A stretch of DNA of 26,724 nt from Knoxdaviesia capensis (GCA_001510575.1 LNGK01000011.1:967010-993733); one strand, 5' to 3'; shown: positions 1 to 11,403, numbered from the stretch's first letter. Notes: generated by a model from the letters alone, not told the origin. Numbers and translations are program-made.

Positions 1-713
1 GAAACAGCCAGTGCTGGCTCGTTCGAGCGAAACAGCCAGTGGAAACAGCCAGTGCTGGCTCGTTCGAGCGAAACAGCCAGTGGAAACAGCCAGTGTGGCT
101 CATTCGAGTGAACCAGCCAGTGGAAACAGCCAGTGCTGGCTCGTTCGAGCGGAACAGCCAGTGGAAACAGCTAGTGTAGCTGCACATGCGGGCTCATTCG
201 AGTGAACCAGCTAGTAGAAACAGCCAGTGCTGGCTCATTCGAGCGAAACAGCCAGTGGAAACAGCCAGTGTGGCTCATTCGAGTGAACCAGCCAGTGGAA
301 ACAGCCAGTGCTGGCTCGTTCGAGCGGAACAGCCAGTGGAAACAGCCAGTGCTGGCTCGTTCGAGTGAAACAGTCAGCGTGGCTGAACACGCGGGCTCGT
401 TCGAGCGAAACAGCTAGTGGAAACAGCCAGTGTGGCTGCGAATACGGGCTCGTTCGAGCGAAACAGCCAGTGGAAACAGCCAGCATGGCTCAACATACGG
501 GCTCGTTCGAGTCAAACAGACAGTGGAAACAGCCAGTGTGGCTAAACATACGGGCTCATCCCAGTAAACCAGCGAGTAGAAACAGCTAGTCTACGTTAAA
601 ATACGGGCATTTACTCACCCAGTAGCACCAGCCCGTGGCACCAGCAGCCAGTGTCTCTAAACATGCTGGCTCATTCCGGCGAACCAGCAGTGAAAACCTA
701 GTATAGCTAAACA
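1..713. repeat. 41/53-bp minisatellite array with hairpin-forming units
   Basis: Tandem units of about 41 bp, switching to about 53 bp from roughly position 165 and again from 370 onward. Each unit contains GAAACAGCCAGTG, then CTGGCTCGTTCGAGCG, then AAACAGCCAGTG. The longer units carry an added segment such as AACATACGGG before the GCTCGTTCGAG block. Two self-complementary pieces recur in each 41-bp unit: AGCCAG-TG-CTGGCT and CTCG-TT-CGAG. CpA and TpG are still common here, so this array is much less RIP-mutated than the next block. Units decay to the right (about 590-713). The array is cut by the left edge of the window. Because 41 is not a multiple of 3, the open frames seen here cycle through all frames of the repeat; I do not call them genes. 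Confidence 0.95.
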
Positions 714-1133
714 TGCTACCTACTTCGCTTAGATAGTACACTAGCTAGTCACCAGTATTTATAGCTTATTAGAGAGTAGAAATAGTATATAAATAATCGA
801 TTAGTTATATATTATAATATTAAAGCTCTATTATTCTATAAAAAAGAATCGATATATTAAGCTTATCCTAATACTAGCATTATACTAACCCTAAGAAATC
901 CTTAACCTAAGTACCGTATCTTCTAATAATTTAAGGGAATGTGAAAGCTAGTATCTTTGTAGAACCTTAGATAACTCTTACTAATATCTTAAAGAGAGTA
1001 TGGTCTTCACAATAGCTAGAAGTAAATAAAACTATTCTCGACTTATCTTATATATAAGACGACTTAGCTTAAAAAGACCAGGATACTCGGTATCTTCTTA
1101 CTATACTACGTAGGATACTTATGGGAGACCATA
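714..1133. other. AT-rich RIP-mutated spacer
   Basis: This stretch is AT-rich, with many TAG and TATA words and no recognisable gene. It lies downstream of the minus-strand TLH pseudogene. The frame of that pseudogene can be read a little further into it (to about 970) with stops, so the true 3' end of the gene could lie here. Nothing else is seen. Confidence 0.5.
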
Positions 1134-4100
1134 CTAAAAACAGGCCGAAAAATTCTGTAGTCCACGGGCACTAAAAAGGATATTCTAGATATCTGCCTAG
1201 TTTCTAGTAATGCATTCGTTAATAGTGTTATTGGGATCTACTAGGTAATAGCCGCTATCGTGTCGGATAATACGATATGGATCACGAAGCATACTAAGAT
1301 AGGCGGGGCAACCGTCATAGGATAATAGAGCGTCTAATCGTAGCTACAGCTTATCCCAGCACTCTACATCCTATGCTTTGAGAGTCCGATAATGATAAGT
1401 AGCGGCCTATGTAGATAACTACTATGTTATCAGTGTTTTATTATCTTTAGGGGTTGAAGAGATAAAATCTTAACGAGACCGATTAGTAATCACGCGTGTG
1501 ATTACACTAGGACTACAAACATCACATAGCATCGCCTCCGGATGCTCTAGGTATATTAGCCCAGCACTACCGTCTATTACCGTACGTATCTACTATCGAC
1601 GGCATACCTACGACTAGGTATATGTAGCTAGACCTACCCTAGGTCCTAGGTCTTCCCCGCTATATAGAAGAATAGCCACAGCTATCCCATCTATTCTACA
1701 TATCGTCTAAGATATATACTTACTAAGTAAGTACCTTAGACCGATATATAGGACGACCGAAAGGTCGGTAACTAGGATACTATCTAGGTGTAGTGTCGTA
1801 GTTATAATAGCCATACCGCTAGTCTTAACCCACGTGTTAAAAGTAGTAGTATAGCTAATGCTCCCGCGTGCACCTATAATAGCGGGACACTTCGCTTTCT
1901 TAGTAAACTAGGTTGCTAGGACGGCCTAGTAAATAAAGATTAAACCCCGCCGACTACTAAGGCCCGTTATAACGTTAGATAATAGCCGAAACGCCTCCTT
2001 ATGAAGCGAGTCCCTATTATAAGAGATTACCGTATATACTATAGTAGGCCGGGCATAAGGGACCCGATACATATCAAACCGATATAAATAGATAGATATC
2101 GGGGCTACGAGCCGAGGCAAATCTTTAGGGAGACATGCTAACGCGATAAGGATTACTTAGGTCTCGGCTAAGGTTAAGAGGCGCCTAATTTCCTACATAG
2201 GGGTTATATAATCGCCTCCGTTAGTATCATAAAATATCCGATCTAGCTATCCCTAGCTACGTAATCTTTAGACCTAGTGCGTGAACTAACTCGACACGAA
2301 GTTACTAGCAAGTATAAGAATAACTTACGTCGGCGCGTTATATGCCTATATATCCTAGATGCTTGCATCCAGTCGATAGCCCAGGAGCTAATCACGGTAT
2401 CGTTTTAGACGATCGGGATAATTACAGATAACAATAGTGTTCCCACTATATAACACGTAGCTCGGAATAGCGATAATATACTTAGTGTAAGCCGAGAATC
2501 CAGATATATAGATAATAAACGGATAGCTCTTCATAATTAGGCTAAGAACCTCCTTTCGCGGCCCTAAGCGTATAGAGGGATCTATTATCATATCACGAAG
2601 AGCCTAAACGGTATCAATACATCCTAAGCGCTTTAGTCGTTTCTGTCGGGCCACGTTTATATCGGCCTGGAAGTTAGGAACGGCATTACTAATCCTTCGC
2701 TTATTCCGCACGATATCTTTAGGCTATATAACTATAAATACCGTATCTAGCGATTCTAGACCGAATAGATTATGCCACGTAGAGCTGACCATACGAAATT
2801 TTACTCGAATGGGAGTAGAAGAAAAAGACGCTGAGGTATAGTCCCGGGCGTATCTTATTCCTCCGACCCGCATCGAATAGCTGGCTTGTAAGTCGGCTAT
2901 TACGTCTCCTACCCCTGGATTAAGCCTATTATCGTCATTTTCTTCGTCGTAGGATAGATCCTCTAAGATAGCGCGAACCTCTGGCTTAACTCGGCGCGTG
3001 ATATAATAGTCGTAGAGGCAAATAGCAATATGACGCTAACTTTACACGGAAAGGTCTTATCGCGTATACGATAGCGAGAAACTCTATAGGCACCGTCGTA
3101 GGACATCTCTCGCTAGGAGCTTCCACTTAACACACGGGTTTCTATAGGCATCTGGATATACAGCCCACATAAACGAGCTTCGCTCTTATGGCCCGTTGGC
3201 ACTATCCAATAGGTGTTGGTAAAACGGTAATACCAGCTATAAGTACCAGACAACCAGCGACCTAACATACCGCGGTAGGAAGCGGTAGACGACCCGGCTA
3301 TCATGCGTTAGATACAAAGCCTTATGATATACCGTCATAAAAGAGACTAACCTATTATCGATAAAGATATTTCGTAGGCCCCCCTACCGAGTATTATTCC
3401 ATCGTAGCCTAAGAATTTCCAGTATTCTAGGTAGTTAGCCGCTAGTAATATGAAAGAGGACTAGTAAGCATTATTATAGTCGATTCATATCAGCCTAGAA
3501 AGCCCGTATAGCATCGATCTTATACCGGGGGGGGTCTAAGTCTATCTAGCTAGCGCTATAGGGACTTTTATTTACCCGGCGCATAATTATGTCTCGTTAC
3601 GTATCTATCTAGGTATTAGACGCATCCGACCCAAACTAGTATCTAAGGGAAGTATCACTATAGTTATTATAGATTAAATCCCAGGGGATAGCTAGTAGCC
3701 GGCTACTAGGTAGTAACTCTTATGAAGAAGGGCCGAAGACCAGAGTTTCGGTTAGCCGAATGGCCCGATTAATAATACCCTACATTAGAGAGCTAATTAA
3801 CGTAATAGTAAAGGCAGAAGTGCCGTATATAACCTACCCTCCTTCGAAGTAGAGAACTAGCTAGGCCGTACTATTAGTAATCATCTATATACTATAACTC
3901 AACTAGCTAAGTAACTCGTCTACGGGATATAGGCCTGATGTGAACTGCGCCCGGCGTAAGAAACGATCCGTGCTTTTACGTACACGCTCGTTAATACCGA
4001 TAGTATTCTGCTTAGCGGTCTCCCAGATACTAAATAGCAGTTTATTAGCCTTAAGGTCGGCTTGCTATTCCGTAACAGCCTCGTGTAAGACACATAACCA

Positions 4101-5421
4101 GATAACTTTTAGTAGTGCGGATAAAGCCTAGTATAATAACCCCGTTAGTATACACGTAAGGGTTATAGCGGGAGTATTACCGTACCGGCGTAGCTCGCTC
4201 TAGTGTAAGCCACTATCCATCTAGGCGGAGGCTAGAGGCGGTAAGAGAGGCTAATAGAACACTCTCCATTTCGCCGTGCCGTAAAGGATAGTCGAATATG
4301 GAGATGAAGAGCTTGCTGAGCTTACTACTAAGCGGCCGGTGATAGTGTGTCGGCTAGCGATAGAGTGAAAGTATATCCCACGTAAGCTATGCCTGAGTAT
4401 CCGTCAATCGATATCTCTAGGGTAGGTCTAGCTGCTTATTCAGTAGACCTAGGGCCGTCCTAAATATAAATATAATCGACTTCACGGTAACCTTAACGTA
4501 AGCCTTCTAAGTTCCCTCCTCTAGTTAGAGGCTAAAGGGTTTGCGCCGCTCTATGGAAGGGTATGCCGTGTTCACGTAGGTTAGCGTTACCGTTACTAAC
4601 CGGGCATTAGAAACGTCAGCCCGTACGGTCTTAATATATTCCTCGAAGGCCCTCTTTATATAGCCTAGCTTAATATCTCTAAGGGCTAGTAGTACGGTAG
4701 CGCGTCCGATAGCATCGGCCGAAAACCCTTCTAGATAAACGTCCCACTTAACTCGGCGTAGCTAGAAGTTAGGCTCGGCTTTAAAGCTAGCTCTAGACAT
4801 AGTCGCAGTTAATAGGCTATTCTCATATACCCTATCATATAGGTCTTGAAGCTACCTGAAATATGATAGAGTGCTACGTTTAGTAGACTCGGGACCGATA
4901 AGAACCGATACATCACTTTCACACGGCTCTACACTAAGGATAGGAGGTATTATTATTATTACGGCCACTTCAAACTAGTAGCTATTATCACATAGAAACA
5001 GACGCTAACACCAAACCCCCGTCCGTTCTCTTATAGACGGCGCTACCGAGTTTACTCCCCTATAATTGGCACGATAGTGCCTCCGCATGTAGTTAGGCGA
5101 GAGGGTCACGTAAGAACATAATTAGCACTTGATACCTAGATAGGGTAGGCTTAGGCCTAGAATAGGGGGGGGATAGTCGGCAGGTAGAGAGAATACCTTA
5201 ATATTAACCCTCGTATGCATATAGACACGCCGATCGTTTAAGAGAGCCGAAGTAATAGCTACCCGATAAGGGGGCCTAATAGCTTTGTATTTATTAAGGA
5301 GATACCTATTAACATGTTCCGACGGAAGGCCATAGTGGCAATCGGTACATATAATCACACCAAGATAGGCCATAGTAAATAGGCTAATATCGGTCTCTTC
5401 TTACATAGTGACTTTATTCAT
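1134..5421 (-). pseudogene. Telomere-linked helicase family pseudogene: OrsD domain plus degenerate RecQ-like domain
   Basis: A frame of about 1,410 codons can be read from the ATG at 5421 to 1134 if dozens of in-frame stops (mostly TAG and TAA) are ignored and one 58-nt intron (4128-4185) is removed. No other frame change is needed. The N-terminus shows the OrsD (DUF3505) pattern: CTDC followed by HVNRYLLNKYK, then GIKC with CSYVTLSPNYMRRHY, then VWC-stop-RLF. The middle has family-typical blocks such as RVKWDVYLEGF, YRLTDTQA, EMESVLLASLTASSLRLDG, RWNNTR, FMTVYHKA and VYRFLPRYV. The C-terminal third aligns by position with the RecQ core of the copy at 15930-18710, but the motifs differ: SGFSAYTKY in place of Walker A, YDTNGGDY in place of DECH, and CRIDG in place of GRAGRDG. 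A Cys-containing segment (MLCDVC) follows, as in the family. TAG stops fit RIP of CAG or TGG codons. The start at 5421 is provisional (5373 is an alternative), and the stop at 1134 may itself be RIP-made. Confidence 0.88.
4128..4185 (-). other. Fossil spliceosomal intron in the TLH pseudogene
   Basis: On the minus strand this 58-nt segment begins GTACGG, contains the branch-point-like TACTAAC, and ends TTATACTAG. Removing it joins LERATP to ALSALLKVIW in phase 0. It also explains the only frame change in the pseudogene: codon first bases are divisible by 3 upstream and leave remainder 2 downstream. Size, branch site and 3' AG fit small ascomycete introns. The 5' site GTACGG is not the best consensus. 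Confidence 0.72.
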
Positions 5422-5769
5422 AATCGTTAGCTTAGATCAAGGCTCCTAGAAACGTTAGAACTCACTTTATAGAGATACGGTCCGCGTAAATCAAGAGTTT
5501 CTTAGAGCCTTTAGACAAATATTAAGATAAGAATTAAGAGATAGTCTACGTAGCTAAGAGAGATATACTTCTATAAATCTCTAGCCGAAGATATAAGATA
5601 AAATAGATAAACGAGTTATATGATAGATACGCCGAAGCAAATCTTAATTATTAACTATCCCTATAATCAACATACCCACGGTCCCCGGCCGAATAAGCAG
5701 CAAGAAAGTACGAACCACAGGATAACCCAGTAACAGGAAAGCATGATCAACTCTAAGGATTATCATTTC
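5422..5769. other. 5' flank of the TLH pseudogene
   Basis: This is the region upstream of the minus-strand TLH start, between the gene and the 237-bp satellite. It is AT-rich and RIP-like up to about 5650. It then changes to more balanced sequence (about 5660-5760) that still contains CpA. No second coding frame or clear promoter element could be supported. Confidence 0.4.
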
Positions 5770-8700
5770 TAGGCGGCTCTCCCGACTACCTCCTATCTTA
5801 CTTCTTACCTACGGAGGACCTATATAAAGGTATTTACTAGGAGTGTGACACCCGAGAACATATCTACATACAGCCTACTTTACAGTTCAGTTCATCCATT
5901 CAGCCACTACCCCGCCATAGAACATAGATACGGCCAGCCGCTAAGCATCTTTCACACGGTATAGGTGGAAGGAATAAACATGATAGAAGGCAGATGGAAG
6001 CTTTCTAGGCGGTTCTCCCACTACCTCCTATCTTACTTCTTTACCTACAGAGCACTTATATATAGCAGTATGCTAGGAAGTGTGACACCCGAGAACATAT
6101 CTATATATAGCCTACTTTACAGTTCATCCATTCAGCCACTACCCCGCCATGGAACATAGATACGGCCAGCAGCTGAGCATCTTTCACACGGTATAGGTGG
6201 AAGGAATAAACATAATAGAAGGCGGATAGAAGCTTTGTGGGCGGTTCTCCCTACTGCCTCCTATCTTACTTCTTTGCCTACAGAGAGCACTTATATATAG
6301 CAGTATGCTAGGAAGTGTGACACCCGAGAACATATCTATATATAGCCTACTTTATAGTCCATCTATTTAGCTACTACCCCGCCATAGAACATAGATACGG
6401 CTAGCCGCTAAGCATCTTTCACCCGACGGTATAGGTAGAAGGAATAAGTATGATAGAAGGCGGATAGAAGCTTTCTAAGCGGTCCTCCCCACTACCTCCT
6501 ATCTTACTTCTTTACCTATAGAGCACCTATATATAGCAGTATGCTAGGAAGTGTGACACCCGAGGACATATCTACATATAGCCTACTTTACAGTTTAGTT
6601 TATCCATTTAGCCACTACCCCGCCATAGAACATGGATACGGCTAGTAGCTGAGTATCTTTCACACGGTATGGGTGGAAGGAATAAACATAATAGAAGGCG
6701 GATGGAAGCTTTGTGGGCGGTTCTCCCTACTGCCTCCTGTCTTGCTTCTTTGCCTATAGAGAGTACTTATATATAGTAGTATGCTGGGAAGTGTGATACC
6801 CGAGAACATATCTATATATAGCCTACTTTGCAGTCTATCCATTTAGCTACTACCCCGCCATGGAACATGGATACGGCCAGCCGCTGAGCATCTTTTACCC
6901 GACGGTATGGGTGGAAGGAATAAGCATGATAGAAGGCGGATGGAAGCTTTCTAGGCGGTCCTCCCTACTGCCTCCTATCTTGCTTCTTTACCTATAGAGC
7001 ACCTGTATATAGTAGTATACTGGGAAGTGTGATACCCGAGGATATATCTATATATAACCTACTTTATAGTCCATCCATTTAGCCACTACCCCGCTATGGA
7101 ACATGGATACGGCTAGCAGCTGAGCATCTTTCACACGGTATGGGTGGAAGGAATTAACATGATATATGATAGAAGGCGGATGGAAGCTTTCTGGGCGGTT
7201 CTCCCTACTGCCTCCTATCTTGCTTCTTTACCTACAGAGTACCTGTATATAGTAGTATACTGGGAAGTGTGATACCCGAGGATATATCTATATACAGCCT
7301 ACTTTGCAGTCTATCTATTCAGCCACTACCCCGCTATGGAACATGGATACGGCCAGCCGCTGAGCATCTTTTACCCGACGGTATGGGTGGAAGGAATAAG
7401 TATGATAGAAGGCGGATGGAAGCTTTCTGGGCGGTTCTCCCACTACCTCCTATCTTGCTTCTTTGCCTATAGAGCACTTATATATAGCAGTATGCTGGGA
7501 AGTGTGACACCCGAGAACATATCTATATATAGCCTACTTTACAGTTCATCCATTCAGCCACTACCCCGCCGTGGAACATGGATACGGCTAGTAGCTGAGT
7601 ATCTTTTACACGGTATGGGTGGAAGGAATAAACATGATAGAAGGCGGATGGAAGCTTTGTGGGCGGTCCTCCCCACTGCCTCCTATCTTGCTTCTTTACC
7701 TATAGAGCACCTGTATATAGCAGTATGCTGGGAAGTGTGACACCCGAGAACATATCTATATATAGCCTACTTTGTAGTCTATCCATTCAGCTACTACCCC
7801 GCTATGGAACATGGATACGGCCAGCCGCTGAGCATCTTTCACCCGACGGTATGGGTGGAAGGAATAAGTATGATAGAAGGCGGATGGAAGCTTTCTGGGC
7901 GGTTCTCCCCACTGCCTCCTATCTTGCTTCTTTACCTATAGAGCACCTGTATATAGCAGTATGCAGGGAAGTGTGACACCCGAGGACATATCTACATATA
8001 GCCAACTTTGCAGTTCAGTTCATCCATTCAGCCACTACCCCGCCATGGAACATAGATACGGCCAGCCGCTGAGCATCTTTCACACGGTATGGGTGGAAGG
8101 AATAACTATGATAGAAGGCAGATGGAAGCTTTCTAGGCCTACAGAGCACCTGTATATAGCAGTATGCTGGGAAGTGTGACACCCGAGGACATATCTACAT
8201 ATAGCCAACTTTGCAGTTCAGTTCATCCATTCAGCTACTACCCCGCCATGGAACATGGATACGGCCAGCCGCTAAGCATCTTTCACCCGACGGTATAGGT
8301 GGAAGGAATAAGCATGATAGAAGGCGGATGGAAGCTTTCTAGGCGGTCCTACCCACTACCTCCTATCTTACTTCTTTACCTACAGAGCACCTATATATAG
8401 CAGTATGCTAGGAAGTGTGACACCCGAGGACATATCTACATACAGCCTACTTTACAGTTCAGTTCATCCATTCAGCCACTACCCCGCCATAGAACATGGA
8501 TACGGCCAGCCGCTGAGCATCTTTCACATAGTATAGGTGAAAGGAATAACTATGATAGAAGGTAGATGGAAGCTTTCTAGGCGGTCCTCCCCACTGCCTC
8601 CTATCTTACTTCTTTACCTACAGAGCACCTATATATAGCAGTATGCTGGGAAGTGTGACACCCGAGGACATATCTACATATAGCCAACTTTGCAATTCAG

Positions 8701-9945
8701 TTCATTCATTCAGCTACTACCCCGCCATAGAACATGGATACGGCCAGCCGCTGAGCATCTTTCACCCGACGGTATAGGTGGAAGGAATAAGCATGATAGA
8801 AGGCGGATAGAAGCTTTCTAGGCGGTCCTCCCCACTGCCTCCTATCTTGCTTCTTTACCTACAGAGCACCTGTATATAGCAGTATGCTGGGAAGTGTGAC
8901 ACCCGAGGACATATCTACATACAGCCTACTTTACAGTTCAGTTCATCCATTCAGCTACTACCCCGCCATAGAACATGGATACGGCCAGCCGCTAAGCATC
9001 ATTCACACGGTATAGGTAAAAGGAATAACTACGATAGAAGGTAGATAGAAGCTTTCTAGGCGGTTCTCCCACTACCTCCTATCTTGCTTCTTTACCTACA
9101 GAGCACCTATATATAGCAGTATGCTGGGAAGTGTGACACCCGAGGATATATCTATATACGGCCTTCTTTGCAGTCCATCCATTCAGCCACTACCCCGCCA
9201 TGGAACATGGATACGGCTAGCCGCTGAGCATCTTTCACCCGACGGTATAGGTGGAAGGAATAAGCATGATAGAAGGCGGATGGAAGCTTTCTAGGCGGTT
9301 CTCCCCACTACCTCCTATCTTGCTTCTTTACCTACAGAGCACCTATATATAGCAGTATACTAGGAAGTGTGACACCCGAGGATATATCTATATACAGCCT
9401 ACTTTACAGTTCAGTTCATCCATTCAGCCACTACCCCGCCATAGAACATGGATACGGCCAGCCGCTGAGCATCTTTCACATAGTATAGGTGAAAGGAATA
9501 ACTATGATAGAAGGTAGATGGAAGCTTTCTAGGCGGTCCTCCCCACTGCCTCCTATCTTACTTCTTTACCTACAGAGCACCTATATATAGCAGTATACTA
9601 GGAAGTGTGACACCCGAGGACATATCTACATATAGCCAACTTTGCAGTTCAGTTCATCCATTCAGCCACTACCCCGCCATGGAACATAGATACGGCCAGC
9701 CGCTGAGCATCTTTCACACGGTATGGGTGGAAGGAATAACTATGATAGAAGGCAGATGGAAGCTTTCTAGGCCTACAGAGCACCTGTATATAGCAGTATG
9801 CTGGGAAGTGTGACACCCGAGGATATATCTATATACGGCCTTCTTTGCAGTCCATCCATTCAGCCACTACCCCGCCATGGAACATGGATACGGCTAGCCG
9901 CTGAGTATCATTCACACCATAAGTGCGGAAGGAATAAACATAATA
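5770..9945. repeat. Satellite of about 237 bp, 18 units with dimeric order
   Basis: The anchor word GTGTGACACCCGAG (or GTGTGATACCCGAG) recurs near 5842, 6079, 6315, 6552, 6790, 7026, 7266, 7502, 7736, 7972, 8176, 8417, 8656, 8897, 9131, 9367, 9605 and 9809. Spacing is 234-241 bp except for two 204-bp units (7972 and 9605) that share the same internal deletion. From the second unit the word after GCATCTTTCA or its variants largely alternates between CACACGGT or CACATAGT and CCCGACGGT, giving a dimer of about 474 bp. Units carry a TATATATAGCAG stretch. RIP-type changes vary from unit to unit and are heavy at the left end. The open frames of 60-134 codons here are slices of this repeat, since the unit length is close to 3 x 79. 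I see no evidence that they are genes. The right end decays at about 9905-9945. Confidence 0.97.
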
Positions 9946-10056
9946 AGAAGCACACAGAAGCCTTTTCAGTAGTTCTGCCCATAACTTACTATGTTATTTC
10001 ATCTTCTAGAGAAATAATAGATATAACGCCTAACTAACCTTATACCTATTGCTTCT

Positions 10057-10228
10057 CTTACTATACTACCGACGATGCGGTGGATCCCAGTCCGCCAGGG
10101 GGGGTCCGTGCCTAGAAAAATTTGGATATTTTGCTCATTTAGTATGGTAAAAATGAGTAATTCGACTCACGCCACCAAAAAATGAGCAAAAACGTGTACC
10201 TTTTGGACACTTCATTTTTGAATTAAAT
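10057..10228 (+). repeat. Left terminal inverted repeat of the transposon
   Basis: This matches the reverse complement of 11060-11231 over nearly all its length. The longest clean stretch covers AAATGAGTAATTCGACTCAC through GTACCTTTTGGACACTTC. It differs by transitions such as CCTAGAAA against CCCAGAAA, so this arm carries a few more C-to-T changes than the right arm. Confidence 0.9.
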
Positions 10229-10282
10229 AGAAAATAATAATAAATTACTTGTAAAGGGAGTTGAAAGACGGTGGCTTATCTT

Positions 10283-10968
10283 TAGTGGGTGCTTACAGTG
10301 GGTGCTTATAGTGGGTGACTAATATTTAGTGGGTGGTTACAGTGGGTGGCTTCTTTTTAGTGGGTGGTTATAGTGGGTGGTTATAGTGGGTGGCTTATTT
10401 TCAGTGGGTGGTTACAGTGGGTGGTTACAGTGGGTGGTTATAGTGGGTGGCTTATTTTCAGTGGGTGGTTATAGTGGGTGGCTTATTTTCAGTGGGTGGT
10501 TACAGTGGGTGGCTACAGTGGGTGGTTATAGTGGGTGGTTATAGTGGGTGGCTTCTTTTTTAGTGGGTGGTTATAGTGGGTGGCTTCTTTTTAGTGGGTG
10601 GTTACAGTGGGTGGTTATAGTGGGTGGTTATAGTGGGTGGCTTATTTTCAGTGGGTGGTTACAGTGGGTGGTTACAGCGGGTGGTTAAAGTGGGTGGCTT
10701 CTTTTTAGTGGGTAGTTATAGTGGGTGGCTTCTTTTTAGTGGGTGGTTACAGTGGGTGGTTACAGTGGGTGGTTATAGTGGGTGGCTTATTTTCAGTGGG
10801 TGGTTACAGTGGGTGGCTTATTTTCAGTGGGTGGTTACAGTGGGTGGTTACAGTGGGTGGTTATAGTGGGTGGCTTCTTTTTTAGTGGGTGGTTATAGTG
10901 GGTGGCTTCTTTTTAGTGGGTGGTTATAGTGGGTGGCTTCTTTTTAGTGGGTGGTTACAGTGGGTGGG
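10283..10968 (+). repeat. GT-rich minisatellite inside the transposon
   Basis: Short units of AGTGGGTGGTTACAGTGGG type (13-14 bp: AGTGGGTGGTTAC or AGTGGGTGGTTAT) alternate with 18-19-bp units AGTGGGTGGCTTATTTTC or AGTGGGTGGCTTCTTTTT. More than 40 copies of GTGGGTGG are present, all with the G-rich strand as plus. Dense GGG and GG runs make G-quadruplex formation plausible. An open frame of 80 codons (10624-10866) is only a slice of the repeat. Confidence 0.95.
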
Positions 10969-10972
10969 TCTC

Positions 10973-10984
10973 TTAGGGTTAGGG
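10973..10984 (+). repeat. Two telomere-type TTAGGG units inside the transposon
   Basis: TTAGGGTTAGGG, followed by TTTGCG, lies immediately after the last GT-rich unit. TTAGGG is the telomere repeat of most filamentous ascomycetes. Two units alone could arise by chance, but their junction position and same-strand orientation are suggestive. Confidence 0.7.
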
Positions 10985-11059
10985 TTTGCGTTTTGTGTTA
11001 CTTTCTTGCACTGGCCTGCCTTTTATCATCAATTTAATTTTTAATTTTTTTTTTTTTTT

Positions 11060-11231
11060 ATTTAAGTCAAAAATGAAGTGTCCAAAAGGTACACGTTTTT
11101 GCTCATTTTTTGGTGGCGTGAGTCGAATTACTCATTTTTACTATACTAAATGACTAAAATGCCCAAATTTTTCTGGGCGCGACCTCCTCCTGGCGGACTA
11201 CCGTCCACCGTATGGTCGGTGGTATAGTAAG
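11060..11231 (-). repeat. Right terminal inverted repeat of the transposon
   Basis: This is the inverted partner of 10057-10228. It runs from ATTTAAGTCAAAAATGAAG to GGTCGGTGGTATAGTAAG. The same terminus, with many CA-to-TA and TG-to-TA changes, recurs at 20193-20344. Confidence 0.9.
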
Positions 11232-11403
11232 GGGAATAAGATTGATGGGTGCGGGCAAATTTGTGACTAGATGTGTTAGCATTTGAAAGTAAATATGCAC
11301 CTACTAAACCCTTGTTCTACCTCACTATACTAGGATAGGTCGTTAGTCTTGGTAGCTGGGTAACTAGTTGTCGACGACTGCGAGACTTCTGGCTTGGGCA
11401 ACC

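Larger units (their letters stand above)
10057..11231. mobile_element. Non-autonomous DNA transposon (MITE-like) with about 172-bp terminal inverted repeats
   Basis: Two inverted copies of about 172 bp bound an element of 1,175 bp. Each end reads CTTACTATACTACCG or its near match inward, then GTCCGCCAGG, then AATTCGACTCACGCCACC, then CGTGTACCTTTTGGACAC. The interior holds no transposase frame, only a GT-rich minisatellite, two telomere-type units and an AT-rich stretch. The outermost bases (CTTA at the left, TAAG at the right) are compatible with a TA target duplication just inside them. That would suggest a Tc1/mariner-like mobiliser, but the symmetry makes the exact boundary ambiguous. A third, RIP-damaged copy of the right end lies at 20193-20344. 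The intact copy has far fewer RIP-type changes than its surroundings, which suggests later insertion. Confidence 0.85.

Noticed and set aside
11..589. Overlapping open frames of 60-93 codons with repeated QPVETAS-type words
   Set aside because: They are frames cycling through the 41/53-bp minisatellite; several strands and frames are open at once, and there is no independent sign of a gene.
3940..4131. Plus-strand 63-codon frame
   Set aside because: It is antisense to the TLH pseudogene around its intron and resembles no family.
7269..8179. Series of 67-134-codon open frames that could be read as a repeat protein
   Set aside because: They are slices of the 237-bp satellite. Neighbouring units shift frame by 1-3 bp and other units are closed, so no long repeat protein is supported.
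5770..9945. Possible CRISPR array because of regular repeats
   Set aside because: The repeats are long, contiguous and without unique spacers, and the region is fungal.
10624..10866. 80-codon frame with repeated GW and GG words
   Set aside because: It is a translation of the GT-rich minisatellite with no start context or neighbouring coding sequence.
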